From contig NZ_CP048810.1 in assembly GCF_013347965.1 (NCBI RefSeq), forward strand, positions 5,641,501-5,705,500: a stretch of 64,000 bases of DNA, read 5' to 3'. A program made the translations under genes and the position numbers. Below the pieces are notes generated by a model. The model was not told the origin of the DNA. It made no database searches and saw nothing but the letters and a program-made list of their open reading frames with translations. The stretch is from Pseudomonas bijieensis (GTDB taxonomy: Bacteria; Pseudomonadota; Gammaproteobacteria; Pseudomonadales; Pseudomonadaceae). Below, piece after piece: positions 33,561-44,406 of this stretch; position 1 is the stretch's first letter, and each line of letters begins with the position of its first letter.

Positions 33561-34477
33561 GCGTGGTGATACGCCGGCTCGACCAGGAACTCGAGCAGGG
33601 CCTTTTGCGCATGGAGGCGATTCTCTGCCTGGTCCCATGCCACCGAGCGTGGATCATCCAGCAGGTCGAAGCTGATTTCCTCGCCACGGTGGGCAGGCAG
33701 GCAGTGCATGAACAACACGTCGGCATCCGCCAGGTCGAGCAATGCCCGGTTGACCTGGAGCGGTGCGAACAGCTTGAGGCGCTTGGCGGTTTCCTCTTCC
33801 TGGCCCATGGAGGTCCAGACGTCGGTGCTTACCAGATGCGCGCCGGCCACGGCCTGTTTCGGATCGCGGACGATGGACACCCGGTCCGCGGCCTTGGCGA
33901 GCAGTTCGGCATTGGGGTCATAACCTTCAGGGCAGGCAATGCGCAGCTGGAAGTCGAATTGAAGCGCCGCTTCTATATAGCTGTTGCACATGTTGTTGCC
34001 GTCGCCGATCCAGGCCACGGTCTTGCCCTGGATCGAGCCACGGTGTTCGAGGAAGGTCTGCATGTCGGCCAGTAACTGGCAGGGGTGCAGGTCATCGGAC
34101 AGGCCATTGATGACGGGTACGCGGGAGTGGGCCGCGAACTCGGTCAGGGTGCTGTGGGCAAAGGTACGGATCATCATCGCGTCCAACATGCTCGACATGA
34201 CGATGGCGCAATCGCTGATGGGTTCGCCACGGCCCAGCTGGGTGTCGCGCGGCGACAGGAAGATCGCCTGGCCGCCCAGTTGGATCATGCCGGCTTCGAA
34301 AGAGATGCGCGTGCGGGTCGATGATTTCTCGAAGATCATCCCCAACACACGGTTTTTCAAGGGCTCGAACAGTACGCCGCGGTTACGCAGGTCCTTGAGC
34401 TCCACGCCTCGACGGATCACACCGAGCAACTCATCGGGCGTGAAATCCATCAGGGAGAGAAAGTGCCTTGCGCTCAT
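33557..34477 (-). CDS. argF: Ornithine carbamoyltransferase (anabolic)
   Basis: Makes citrulline from ornithine and carbamoyl phosphate in arginine synthesis. The 306 residues include the carbamoyl-phosphate loop SSTRTR, the HPCQLLAD motif and the ornithine-side [10 protein letters not shown] motif. An ArgR-type operator lies about 105-140 bp upstream. It is co-translated with the ABC ATPase behind it. Confidence 0.97.
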   Translation of the reverse strand: MSARHFLSLMDFTPDELLGVIRRGVELKDLRNRGVLFEPLKNRVLGMIFEKSSTRTRISFEAGMIQLGGQAIFLSPRDTQLGRGEPISDCAIVMSSMLDAMMIRTFAHSTLTEFAAHSRVPVINGLSDDLHPCQLLADMQTFLEHRGSIQGKTVAWIGDGNNMCNSYIEAALQFDFQLRIACPEGYDPNAELLAKAADRVSIVRDPKQAVAGAHLVSTDVWTSMGQEEETAKRLKLFAPLQVNRALLDLADADVLFMHCLPAHRGEEISFDLLDDPRSVAWDQAENRLHAQKALLEFLVEPAYHHA

Positions 34478-34582
34478 GATTGACTACCTTTTTGTAACTG
34501 ACCGCAGATGCTCAAAGCCTTGTTTATTCAAAAAACGGGCGAGACCTGCGGCAAAAGCCGCACGGGGCGACGAAATAGGGGA

Positions 34583-34619
34583 AGGCGCGATCTTATAATT
34601 AAATGTCGCGTCTTACCAA
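34583..34619. promoter_or_regulatory. ArgR-type operator upstream of argF
   Basis: Two half-sites with exact 21-bp spacing: AGGCGC-N8-AA (34583) and TGTCGC-N8-AA (34604). The Pseudomonas ArgR half-site is TGTCGC-N8-AA followed by five free bases. The first copy has mismatches in its TGT; the second is exact. The remaining gap up to the next gene (34620-34879) shows nothing clear. Confidence 0.62.
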
Positions 34620-34879
34620 TAGGGCTACGGTTTTTGGGGATTTCAGCGAGGCCATCGCAAGACTGCGATGGCGAATTTGTGGCCGGTTTCCTGACAGCAG
34701 CGACCCATTTGTACACTGGCGTTGCTCGGCTTGGCAATCAAGCACGGCGGGCGCGCCATGGATGAGGGGCGGTTTGCGCCGTGGCATCCCATCTTTCGCC
34801 TGTCTGCCGCTGGTTGTGAAACATTTCCTAATGCAAAGGCCTGGGTTATAAATGAACCACAGCGGCACAGGAGCCCGAA

Positions 34880-35167
34880 ATGGATTCGAAAGAGCAACAA
34901 TTGATGGAATTGCTAGGGCTGACTGCACGCTCGCTGACGCACCTGACGGCTTCGGTGACCTCGATGTCATTCGAATTGCTGCGCAGCGACGATGAGGTGA
35001 CCAAGGCCGCGGGTCGTCGAATGATCGATCGCATGGCCACTATCAGTAACGGGCTCGACGAGCATTGGCGGCTGATCGGCGAGCTGACAGGTGTGCCCAT
35101 CGCCCAGGAGCAGGTGGAAACCGTCGAAGAAATCCAACTGCTGGCGCCGCCTCCCGACCAGCCTTGA
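34880..35167 (+). CDS. Small conserved hypothetical protein
   Basis: A 95-residue soluble, largely helical and acidic protein with no motif I recognise. The pattern (repeated hydrophobic heptads from about 8 to 65, then a Pro-rich end) suggests a short helical bundle. A good ribosome site (CAGGAG) precedes the ATG at 34880. It stands in front of the molybdopterin enzyme, about 130 bp away, and may share its transcript. Confidence 0.7.
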   Translation: MDSKEQQLMELLGLTARSLTHLTASVTSMSFELLRSDDEVTKAAGRRMIDRMATISNGLDEHWRLIGELTGVPIAQEQVETVEEIQLLAPPPDQP

Positions 35168-35298
35168 CGCCATGTCATCGGTTGGCCTGATGCCCGGCAA
35201 TTCACAGGACGAACGTCGCTGGCGCTGCCGGGAATCACGCGCCATAGTTTTGTTCCCGCGGCCGAAAGCGCCCGCCACGAATAAAACAGAGACTGGCC

Positions 35299-37407
35299 AT
35301 GACCAAGACTCTCCACCACCGTGCGTGCCATCTGTGTGAAGCCATCTGTGGCTTGACCCTCGAAACCATCGAGACCGACGGCCAGGGCCTGGCGATCACT
35401 TCGATCAAGGGCGATGCGCTGGACACCTTCAGCCGGGGTCACATCTGTCCCAAGGCCGTGGCCCTGCAAGATATCCAGAACGATCCGGATCGGCTGCGCC
35501 AGCCCATGCAGCGCATCGGCAATGAATGGCACCCCATCGCCTGGGACGATGCCTTCGCGTTGGTGGCCGAACGTCTGGCGGATATCCAGGCGCGCCACGG
35601 CCAGAACGCGGTGGCGGTCTATCAGGGCAACCCCAGTGTGCATAACTATGGGTTGATGACCCACAGCAACTATTTCCTGGGCCTGTTGAAAACCCGCAGC
35701 CGTTTCTCGGCGACCTCGGTGGATCAACTGCCCCATCACCTGACCAGTCACCTGATGTACGGCCATGGCCTGTTGCTACCGATTCCGGACATCGATCACA
35801 CGGACTTCATGTTGATCCTGGGCGGCAATCCGCTGGCCTCAAACGGCAGCATCATGACCGTGCCGGACGTGGAAAAGCGCCTCAAGGCGATCCAGGCCCG
35901 TGGCGGCAAAGTGGTGGTGGTCGATCCGCGCCGCAGCGAAACGGCGGCCATTGCCAACCAGCATGTCTTCGTCCGCCCTGGCGGCGATGCCGCGCTGCTG
36001 TTTGGCTTGCTCAATACATTGTTCAGCGAAGGCCTGACCCGTGACAGCCATTTGCCTGTGGATGGTCTGGACGAGGTGCGTGAGGCTGTCGCTACTTTTA
36101 CGGCTGAAGCGATGAGCCCGCTCTGTGCGGTGCCGGCAGCGCAGATCCGCCAGTTGGCGCGGGACTTCGCCGCCGCGCCGTCAGCGGTGTGTTACGGGCG
36201 GATGGGGGTTTCGACCCAAGCGTTCGGTACGTTGTGCCATTGGTTGATCCAGGTGATCAACCTGGTCACCGGCAATCTCGATCGGGTGGGCGGGGCGCTG
36301 TGCACCGAGCCGGCGGTGGATCTGGTGGCCACCACTTCGGGCGGGCATTTCAATCGTTGGCAGAGCCGGGTGTCCGGGCGCCCCGAATATGCGGGGGAGT
36401 TGCCGGTATCGGCCCTGGCCGAGGAAATGCTCACCGAGGGCGAGGGCCAGATCCGTGCGTTGGTCACTGTGGCCGGCAACCCGGTGCTGTCCACGCCCAA
36501 CGGGCGGCAACTGGAGCAGGCCCTGGACGGGTTGGAGTTCATGGTCAGCGTCGATTTGTACGTCAACGAAACCACGCGCTACGCCGATCTGATCCTGCCC
36601 TCGACCTCGGCCCTGGAAAACGATCATTACGACACCACGTTCAACCTGTTCGCGGTGCGCAACGTGACCCGTTTCAACCGGGCCATCCTGCCCAAGCCCG
36701 AGGGGGCGCTGCACGACTGGGAAATCTTTGTCGGCCTGGCCAAGGCCTTTGCTGCCCGGACCGGCAAAGAGCTCAAGCCGACCATGCCGCCGGCGCAGAT
36801 GATCGATTTTGGCCTGCGCAACGGGGCGTATGGCGACGCCTCGCCGCACAAGTTGTCCCTGGCGACCCTGTTCGACCATCCCCATGGCATCGATCTTGGC
36901 GCACTCAAGCCTAACCTGGCCCCGCGCTTGAAAACCGAAAACCAGCGGGTGCAGGCCGCGCCGGCGGTGATTCTCGCCGACCTTGCACGCTTTGCCGCGT
37001 TGCAGGCGCCAGAACCGGATGAGTTGCTGATGATTGGCCGCCGCCATGTGCGCAGCAACAACTCCTGGATGCATAACTTCCATCGACTGGTGAAGGGCAA
37101 GCCGCGTCATCAATTGCTGATGCACCCGGATGACCTCGCCTCTCGCGGCCTTGCCGACGGGCAGCGCGTGACGGTCAGTTCGCGGGTGGGGGCCATCGAA
37201 GTCGAGGTGCTGGGCAGCCTGGACATGATGAAAGGTGTGGTCAGCCTGCCTCACGGCTGGGGCCATGCCCGGCCGGGCGTGCAGATGACCATTGCCAGCG
37301 CACAGCCAGGCTCCAGCGCCAATGACCTGACCGATGATTGCCAGCTCGATGAGTTGTCCGGCAACGCGGCGCTCAACGGTGTACCGGTGAAGGTGGCGGC
37401 TGCGTAA
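35299..37407 (+). CDS. Molybdopterin-dependent oxidoreductase (formate dehydrogenase/nitrate reductase-like)
   Basis: A 702-residue enzyme of the DMSO-reductase superfamily. The N-terminus has a [4Fe-4S] motif CHLCEAICG...CPKA, then the molybdopterin-binding domains, with a guanine dinucleotide-binding domain at the C-terminus (RSNNSWMHN, LPHGWGHARPG). No Tat signal is present, so it should be cytosolic. At the place where Cys, SeCys or Ser normally binds the metal it reads TSVDQLPHHL, with no clear ligand. No partner subunit genes lie next to it. The substrate is unknown. Confidence 0.85.
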   Translation: MTKTLHHRACHLCEAICGLTLETIETDGQGLAITSIKGDALDTFSRGHICPKAVALQDIQNDPDRLRQPMQRIGNEWHPIAWDDAFALVAERLADIQARHGQNAVAVYQGNPSVHNYGLMTHSNYFLGLLKTRSRFSATSVDQLPHHLTSHLMYGHGLLLPIPDIDHTDFMLILGGNPLASNGSIMTVPDVEKRLKAIQARGGKVVVVDPRRSETAAIANQHVFVRPGGDAALLFGLLNTLFSEGLTRDSHLPVDGLDEVREAVATFTAEAMSPLCAVPAAQIRQLARDFAAAPSAVCYGRMGVSTQAFGTLCHWLIQVINLVTGNLDRVGGALCTEPAVDLVATTSGGHFNRWQSRVSGRPEYAGELPVSALAEEMLTEGEGQIRALVTVAGNPVLSTPNGRQLEQALDGLEFMVSVDLYVNETTRYADLILPSTSALENDHYDTTFNLFAVRNVTRFNRAILPKPEGALHDWEIFVGLAKAFAARTGKELKPTMPPAQMIDFGLRNGAYGDASPHKLSLATLFDHPHGIDLGALKPNLAPRLKTENQRVQAAPAVILADLARFAALQAPEPDELLMIGRRHVRSNNSWMHNFHRLVKGKPRHQLLMHPDDLASRGLADGQRVTVSSRVGAIEVEVLGSLDMMKGVVSLPHGWGHARPGVQMTIASAQPGSSANDLTDDCQLDELSGNAALNGVPVKVAAA

Positions 37408-37495
37408 AATTGTCTCTGGAGCACGTTCGGCTTTCCGTTACAATGCGTCACCGTGTCGACAACTTACGTCGCAAAGTTTTAAGCCGAGGTGCTCC

Positions 37496-37837
37496 ATGGA
37501 TATCATCGAAACGATTAAAGACCAGATTGCCAACAACACCATCCTGCTTTACATGAAAGGCTCGCCGAACGCGCCACAGTGCGGTTTCTCGGCCAAGGCC
37601 GCTCAGGCTGTGATGGCGTGTGGCGAGAAGTTTGCCTACGTGGACATCCTGCAGAACCCGGAAATCCGCGCCAACCTGCCCAAGTACGCCAACTGGCCAA
37701 CCTTCCCACAACTATGGGTTGGCGGTGAGCTGATCGGCGGTAGCGACATCATGACCGAGATGGCCGCTGATGGCTCGTTGCAAGCCACGATCAAGGAAGC
37801 GGTAGAAAAAGCGGCGGCGAACAAGACCGAAGCCTGA
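37496..37837 (+). CDS. grxD: Monothiol glutaredoxin GrxD (Grx4)
   Basis: Carries and hands over [2Fe-2S] clusters, often with BolA. The 113-residue protein has the monothiol CGFS motif with the key Cys29, and the WPTFPQLW and GG(E)LIGG(S)D glutathione-binding motifs. The ATG at 37496 follows TCC directly, with AGGTG as ribosome site. A terminator shared with bfr follows. Confidence 0.96.
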   Translation: MDIIETIKDQIANNTILLYMKGSPNAPQCGFSAKAAQAVMACGEKFAYVDILQNPEIRANLPKYANWPTFPQLWVGGELIGGSDIMTEMAADGSLQATIKEAVEKAAANKTEA

Positions 37838-37884
37838 TCCATGGAAGTCGGTTCACCACACCGGTTGTGATGAACACGAAACCT

Positions 37885-37973
37885 TGTGGGAGCGAGCCTG
37901 CTCGCGATAGCGGTGTGTCAGTCAGCAGTTTTTTACCTGAACCACCGCTATCGCGAGCAGGCTCGCTCCCACA
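37885..37973. repeat. Paired REP element, family B
   Basis: Inverted TGTGGGAGCGAGCCTGCTCG pair between grxD and its terminator. Confidence 0.9.
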
Positions 37974-38005
37974 GTGGTTTTGGGTAGGCCTGGAATCCAG
38001 GCAAT

Positions 38006-38042
38006 AAAAAGCCCCGCCTCTCGAAAGAGGGCGGGGCTTTTT
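38006..38042. terminator. Two-way rho-independent terminator between grxD and bfr
   Basis: Stem AAAAAGCCCCGCCTCT with its complement (one bulged G) and a CGAA loop, with A-run and T-run on both sides, so it can serve the convergent genes on both strands. Confidence 0.92.
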
Positions 38043-38065
38043 AGTGGTTTGCTTTCGGGGGAAGC

Positions 38066-38539
38066 TTATTCTTCACCCATCTGCGATTGCAGGTAATTCT
38101 CAAGACCGACTTTGTCGATCAGGCCCAGTTGGGTTTCCAGCCAGTCGATATGCTCTTCCTCGGATTCGAGGATATCTTCCAGCAGTTCACGGCTACCGAA
38201 ATCGCCAACGCTTTCGCAATGGGCGATGGCAGCCTTCAGGTCGGCGTGGCCGGTGCGCTCGATACGCAGGTCGCACTCCAGCATTTCCCGGGTGTGTTCG
38301 CCGATGTGCAACTTGCCCAGATCCTGGACGTTCGGCAGGCCTTCGAGGAACAGGATGCGCTTGATCAGTTTGTCCGCGTGTTTCATCTCGTCGATGGATT
38401 CGTGGTACTCGTGCTTGCCCAGCTTGTTCAGGCCCCAATCCTCGTACATGCGCGCATGCAGGAAGTACTGGTTGATCGCGACCAGCTCATTGCCGAGGAT
38501 CTTGTTGAGATGCTGGATGACTGTAATGTCGCCTTTCAT
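38066..38539 (-). CDS. bfrB: Bacterioferritin
   Basis: Iron-storage protein that forms a 24-subunit shell. The 157 residues contain the heme ligand Met52 and the ferroxidase ligands Glu18, Glu51 and His54. I chose the ATG at 38539; the raw frame opens at 38710 with unconserved residues. It is of the heme-binding type, called bfrB in P. aeruginosa. The neighbouring bfd supplies the electrons to release iron. Confidence 0.93.
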   Translation of the reverse strand: MKGDITVIQHLNKILGNELVAINQYFLHARMYEDWGLNKLGKHEYHESIDEMKHADKLIKRILFLEGLPNVQDLGKLHIGEHTREMLECDLRIERTGHADLKAAIAHCESVGDFGSRELLEDILESEEEHIDWLETQLGLIDKVGLENYLQSQMGEE

Positions 38540-38693
38540 GATGAGACCTGCCCTGTAATAGCTGTATATAGGGCAGAGTTTGAGCCGCACATTTACGGGT
38601 GTCAAACCTAAGTTATTGAATAATAAATGAAAATTAATCGGAATAAGAATGTTTGTGTTCCGCGTCTGGACGCTAAGCAATTGATTTACAGGC

Positions 38694-38721
38694 ATAAAAA
38701 AACCGGACATTGAGTCCGGTT
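38694..38721 (-). terminator. Rho-independent terminator after bfd
   Basis: Stem AACCGGAC with its complement, a 5-nt loop and a run of seven T on the minus strand, 17 bp after the bfd stop. It separates bfd from bfr, so the two are not one unit. Confidence 0.9.
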
Positions 38722-38737
38722 CCTTGAAAACTGTTTT

Positions 38738-38956
38738 TTACGCGGCGGTAAATTCTACCGGGTAGGGGATCGAGGCCTGTGCCGTTTGCACCTTGGCGAG
38801 GGTTTCGCGAACCACTTCCTTGGCCAGGCACGCACATTTACCGCATTGGCTGGCTACGCCGGTGGCCTGACGGACTTCGCGATAGCTGCAGCAACCTTCG
38901 TAGATCGCTTCGCGGATTTGTCCGTCGGTGACGCCAGTGCAGAGGCATACATACAT
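38738..38956 (-). CDS. bfd: Bacterioferritin-associated ferredoxin
   Basis: A 72-residue [2Fe-2S] protein that reduces bacterioferritin iron for release. The four cluster cysteines Cys4, Cys6, Cys38 and Cys41 are in place. A Fur-like box lies about 50-70 bp upstream, fitting its known induction by iron starvation. Confidence 0.95.
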   Translation of the reverse strand: MYVCLCTGVTDGQIREAIYEGCCSYREVRQATGVASQCGKCACLAKEVVRETLAKVQTAQASIPYPVEFTAA

Positions 38957-39008
38957 AAGTTAGAACCGTCGCTGGTTGTGACTCAATTGAGACGGATCTT
39001 AATGTTAA

Positions 39009-39023
39009 CGAGAATGATTGTCA
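39009..39023 (-). promoter_or_regulatory. Fur-like box upstream of bfd
   Basis: CGAGAAT-G-ATTGTCA, a 7-1-7 inverted repeat close to the Fur core TGATAAT-N-ATTATCA. It lies 53-67 bp upstream of the bfd start, where it would overlap the promoter. The rest of the gap 38957-39270 shows only the peroxiredoxin leader. Confidence 0.6.
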
Positions 39024-39270
39024 AAGTGGTTTCTGAAAACCTTTTGCCAGAGCGACGCCTGGCTGACGAACGGTTTGTACCCCGGCCAGTGACGTGTCAT
39101 GAAATGCTACAGCGATTTTTCAATACCGCCGAAAAACCGTTGAAGACAGCCCAAATTCGCGGTGTATGATGGTCGGCCCTTGCAAGCGGGTTCGTGTCAC
39201 AGGGCTGTCGCCTGAGGGTGGCAGGCTGGCCCGGACCTTGTTTTCACGCTATTACATCAGGAGATATCCA

Positions 39271-39874
<604 letters not shown>

Positions 39875-39888
39875 GCGCACCCAGGCAT

Positions 39889-39922
39889 AAAAAAACCGGC
39901 CCTCGATAGGGCCGGTTTTTTT
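39889..39922 (+). terminator. Rho-independent terminator after the peroxiredoxin gene
   Basis: A 15-bp stem (AAAAAAACCGGCCCT with its complement) with a CGAT loop, ending in seven T. Confidence 0.93.
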
Positions 39923-39952
39923 ATGGGTGTTTCTAGTTGGAGCACGGATCCC

Positions 39953-40043
39953 GTGGCGAGGGAGCTTGCTCCCGCTCGATTGCGCAGCAATCGCAAAAAA
40001 GGGCCGTTTCGCAGCCCAGCGGGAGCAAGCTCCCCTCGCCACA
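39953..40043. repeat. Paired REP-like element, hybrid of families A and B
   Basis: Inverted pair with the outer arm GTGGCGAGGGAGCTTGCTCC: the start is that of family A, the inner part (AGCTTGCTC) resembles family B. It lies between the peroxiredoxin terminator and rnt. Confidence 0.85.
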
Positions 40044-40073
40044 AGAGCCACAAGCTTGGATCTGGCGCCGATG

Positions 40074-40751
40074 TCAGTCGTCGAAATCCTGCCAGCCACC
40101 CATCTGTTTCCAGCGGTTGACGATGCCGCAGAACAGCTCGGCGGTCTTCTCGGTGTCATAGCGGGCCGAGTGGGCTTCGCGGCCATCGAAATCGATGTCG
40201 GCCGCCTGGCACGCCTTGGCCAGGACGGTCTGGCCGTATGCCAGGCCAGCCAGGGTCGCGGTGTCGAAGCTGGAGAACGGGTGGAACGGGTTGCGCTTCA
40301 TGTCCAGGCGCGCGACAGCGGCGTTGAGGAAGCCCAGGTCGAAGCTGCTGTTGTGGCCGACCAGGATCGCTCGCTTGCAACCGTTGGCCTTCAGCGCCTT
40401 GCGCACGCCACGGAAGATGTCGGTCAGGGCCGTTTCTTCGCTGACCGCCATGCGCAGCGGGTGATCGAGCTTGATCCCGGTAAACTCCAGGGCCGCCGCT
40501 TCGATGTTGGCGCCTTCGAACGGTTCGACACGGAAGAAATAGGTGTGGTCAGGGAACACGAAGCCTTTTTCGTCCATGCCAATGGTGGTCGCGGCGATTT
40601 CCAGCAAGGCGTCGGTGGCGGAGTTGAAACCGCCGGTTTCTACATCGACGACGACCGGCAGATAACCCCGGAAGCGGGCTGCCATGGGATGACGGGCGCC
40701 GCCCGAACCACCATTGCCGTCCAGTTCGTCGTCGAAATGATCTTCACTCAC
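40074..40751 (-). CDS. rnt: Ribonuclease T
   Basis: 3'-to-5' exonuclease that trims tRNA and other stable RNA ends. The 225-residue protein has the DEDD motifs: [19 protein letters not shown] and a C-terminal [10 protein letters not shown]. The start is GTG at 40751, overlapping the pyrC stop by 4 bp. Confidence 0.95.
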   Translation of the reverse strand: MSEDHFDDELDGNGGSGGARHPMAARFRGYLPVVVDVETGGFNSATDALLEIAATTIGMDEKGFVFPDHTYFFRVEPFEGANIEAAALEFTGIKLDHPLRMAVSEETALTDIFRGVRKALKANGCKRAILVGHNSSFDLGFLNAAVARLDMKRNPFHPFSSFDTATLAGLAYGQTVLAKACQAADIDFDGREAHSARYDTEKTAELFCGIVNRWKQMGGWQDFDD

Positions 40752-41794
40752 GCGTTTTCCTCCAGCAGGCGCCAGCGCAGTTTTTCACCGGCGCGCAGCG
40801 GGATGACAGTCAGCTCGCCGAAAGGCAGGCTGGCGGGGGCGGTCCATTCGTCGCGGACCAGGGTAATACTGTCGGTGTTCACCGGCAGGCCATAGAAACG
40901 CGGGCCATGCAGGCTGGCGAAGCCTTCGAGTTTGTCCAGCGCATTGCGCTGTTCGAACGCCTCGGCATACATCTCGATGGCGGCATAGGCGGTGTAGCAG
41001 CCGGCGCAACCGCAGGCCGCTTCCTTGGCGTGACGGGCGTGGGGCGCCGAGTCGGTGCCGAGGAAAAACTTGGTGCTGCCGCTGGTGGCGGCGTCGAGCA
41101 AGGCTTCCTGGTGGGTATTGCGCTTGAGGATCGGCAGGCAATAGAAGTGCGGCCGGATCCCGCCCACCAGCATGTGGTTGCGGTTGTACAGCAGGTGATG
41201 GGCAGTAATGGTCGCGCCAACGTTGGCCGGAGCCTCGTTGACGAACTGCACGGCATCGCCGGTGGTGATGTGTTCGAACACCACCTTGAGGGTCGGGAAG
41301 CGCTCCACGACGCGGCGCATGTGCTCGTCGATGAAGATTTTCTCGCGGTCGAACACGTCGACGTCGCCCCGGGTGACTTCACCGTGGATCAACAACGGCA
41401 TGCCGACTTCGGCCATGGCCTCCAGCGCCGGGAAGATCTTGTCGATGCTGGTGACGCCGGAATCGGAGTTGGTGGTCGCGCCGGCAGGGTACAGCTTGGC
41501 GGCGTGGACGAAGCCGCTGGCCTTGGCGTCGCGAATCTCTTCGGGCTGGGTGCGGTCGGTGAGGTACAGCACCATCAGCGGTTCGAAGCGGCTGCCAGCC
41601 GGGCGTGCGTCGAGGATGCGCTGGCGATAGCCGTCGGCCTCGGCGGCGTTGCGCACGGGCGGAACCAGGTTCGGCATGATGATTGCGCGCCCGAAGGTGC
41701 GCGCGACATCGGCGACGGTATGGGTCAACACAGCACCATCGCGAAGATGAATATGCCAGTCGTCGGGACGCAGCAGGGTCAGGCGGTCAGACAT
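40748..41794 (-). CDS. pyrC: Dihydroorotase
   Basis: Zinc amidohydrolase that closes carbamoyl-aspartate to dihydroorotate in pyrimidine synthesis. The 348 residues match the short E. coli PyrC type. The metal motif is DWHIHLRDG at the N-terminus; later metal His and Asp residues are in HGEVT, HITT and GTDSAPH. The ATG is at 41794. Confidence 0.97.
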   Translation of the reverse strand: MSDRLTLLRPDDWHIHLRDGAVLTHTVADVARTFGRAIIMPNLVPPVRNAAEADGYRQRILDARPAGSRFEPLMVLYLTDRTQPEEIRDAKASGFVHAAKLYPAGATTNSDSGVTSIDKIFPALEAMAEVGMPLLIHGEVTRGDVDVFDREKIFIDEHMRRVVERFPTLKVVFEHITTGDAVQFVNEAPANVGATITAHHLLYNRNHMLVGGIRPHFYCLPILKRNTHQEALLDAATSGSTKFFLGTDSAPHARHAKEAACGCAGCYTAYAAIEMYAEAFEQRNALDKLEGFASLHGPRFYGLPVNTDSITLVRDEWTAPASLPFGELTVIPLRAGEKLRWRLLEENA

Positions 41795-41985
41795 TGGGGG
41801 GCTTCCAGGCGGGTCAAACTCTGGGGAATGCTACCGGAAAAGACCGATTCAGGCACCCGCTATCAAGTTCTGCCGCAACTTACCGATAGCTCCTACAGGT
41901 GTGCCACGAATCCGTGCAGTGCCCCGGACAGGCGTCATGCCCCAGGCATGCGTCGATCTTTGTATAAAAGTCAGTGGAGCCTCCC

Positions 41986-42963
41986 GTGCGCCAGCGTTAT
42001 CTAGCCTTGCTCAGTGTGTTTGCCAGCCTTCCCGCCATGGCGCTCACTTTCCAGACCCGTCTGGAGAGCATTGAGTGGACGGTCGAAGGCGACAAGTTCG
42101 AGTGCCGGCTGAGCCAGCCGATCACCGATTTCGGCAGCGGCGAGTTCGTGCGTCGGGCGGGCGAGCAGGCCACGTTCCGCCTCAAGACCTACAACCCGAT
42201 GCTTGGCGGCGGTTCGGCAACCTTGCTGGCGGCCGCCGCGCCGTGGCAACCGGGGCGAGGCGATATCAACCTGGGTTCGGTCAGGATCGGCAGCGGCGAT
42301 GTGCTGTTCAACAGCTCCCAGGTCCAGGCCGGCCGGTTGATCAGTGGCCTGATGGAAGGTCGCAGCCCCGTGGTGCGCCGCAACACCGAGGACGGACGGG
42401 TCTCGGAAGTGCGCCTGCTGCCGGTGCGTTTCAGCAAGGCTTTCAATGACTATCAAGGTTGCGTGGCGAAACTGTTGCCAAAGAATTTCGAGCAGGTGAA
42501 GCAGACCCAGATCGGCTTCCCCGGCGAAGAAGTCGAACTCGATGCCCATGCCAAGGCACAGTTGCAGGTGATGCTCGACTTCATCAAGGCTGATCCAAGC
42601 GTTAATCATGTAGAGCTTGACGGCCACTCCGACAACAGCGGCAATCGCCTGACCAACCGTGAGCTGTCGCGCCGCCGCGCCCTGGCAGTTCAGGATTTCT
42701 TCAAGGCCAATGGCTTCCAGGAATCGCAGATTACCCTGCGCTTCCACGGCGAGCGTTATCCCCTGGTACCCAATACCAACGCCGCCAACCGCGCCAAGAA
42801 TCGTCGCGTGGTCGTGCGCCTGGAGCGTGTGGCGCCGACTGAAGTACCGGCCCCCCAGGCCCCGGCGGCGCAGCCGGCGGCTCCTGCGGCGCCCGCCAAG
42901 GTTCCGGCGCCGGTCGCCGCACCAGCCAAGGCGCCCGCTCCGGCGACTGCGCGCACGTCCTGA
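41986..42963 (+). CDS. motY: Flagellar motor protein MotY (OmpA-like)
   Basis: Periplasmic T-ring protein that helps hold the stator to the flagellar motor. It has about 325 residues: signal peptide, an N-terminal MotY domain (about 20-150), an OmpA peptidoglycan-binding domain (ELDGHSDNSGN and LSRRRA, about 160-275) and a Pro/Ala-rich tail. I chose the GTG at 41986 because TGGAG sits at the right distance; another GTG at 41974 is open. Its place between pyrC and argG is the same as PA3526 of PAO1. Confidence 0.88.
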   Translation: MRQRYLALLSVFASLPAMALTFQTRLESIEWTVEGDKFECRLSQPITDFGSGEFVRRAGEQATFRLKTYNPMLGGGSATLLAAAAPWQPGRGDINLGSVRIGSGDVLFNSSQVQAGRLISGLMEGRSPVVRRNTEDGRVSEVRLLPVRFSKAFNDYQGCVAKLLPKNFEQVKQTQIGFPGEEVELDAHAKAQLQVMLDFIKADPSVNHVELDGHSDNSGNRLTNRELSRRRALAVQDFFKANGFQESQITLRFHGERYPLVPNTNAANRAKNRRVVVRLERVAPTEVPAPQAPAAQPAAPAAPAKVPAPVAAPAKAPAPATARTS

Positions 42964-42975
42964 TTCGATTTTGAC

Positions 42976-43033
42976 CGTCGCGCTCTCGACATAATCTGTC
43001 GCTTCGTCGTCATAAGCTGTCGCGCCTCTGTAA
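42976..43033. promoter_or_regulatory. ArgR-type operator with three direct repeats upstream of argG
   Basis: Half-sites start at 42976 (CGTCGC), 42997 (TGTCGC) and 43018 (TGTCGC), exactly 21 bp apart. Each is followed by eight free bases and CA or AA. The Pseudomonas ArgR half-site is TGTCGC-N8-AA-N5, also 21 bp long. The array ends 59 bp before the argG start. Confidence 0.78.
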
Positions 43034-43091
43034 ATTATCCGCGCTGGACGTTAGACTTCCCGGCTTTCCGTACAACCCGTGGAGTGATGGC

Positions 43092-44309
<1,218 letters not shown>

Positions 44310-44322
44310 CCCTGGCGAGATG

Positions 44323-44357
44323 AAAAAGCGGCCTGCCATGAGCAGGCCGTTTTTTTT
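44323..44357 (+). terminator. Rho-independent terminator after argG
   Basis: Stem CGGCCTGC with its complement and a 5-nt loop, preceded by an A-run and followed by eight T. Confidence 0.92.
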
Positions 44358-44406
44358 GCCCCTTTTTTGCGTGTGCGGGCTTTGCTGCTGCGCGGCCCTT
44401 GATCGT

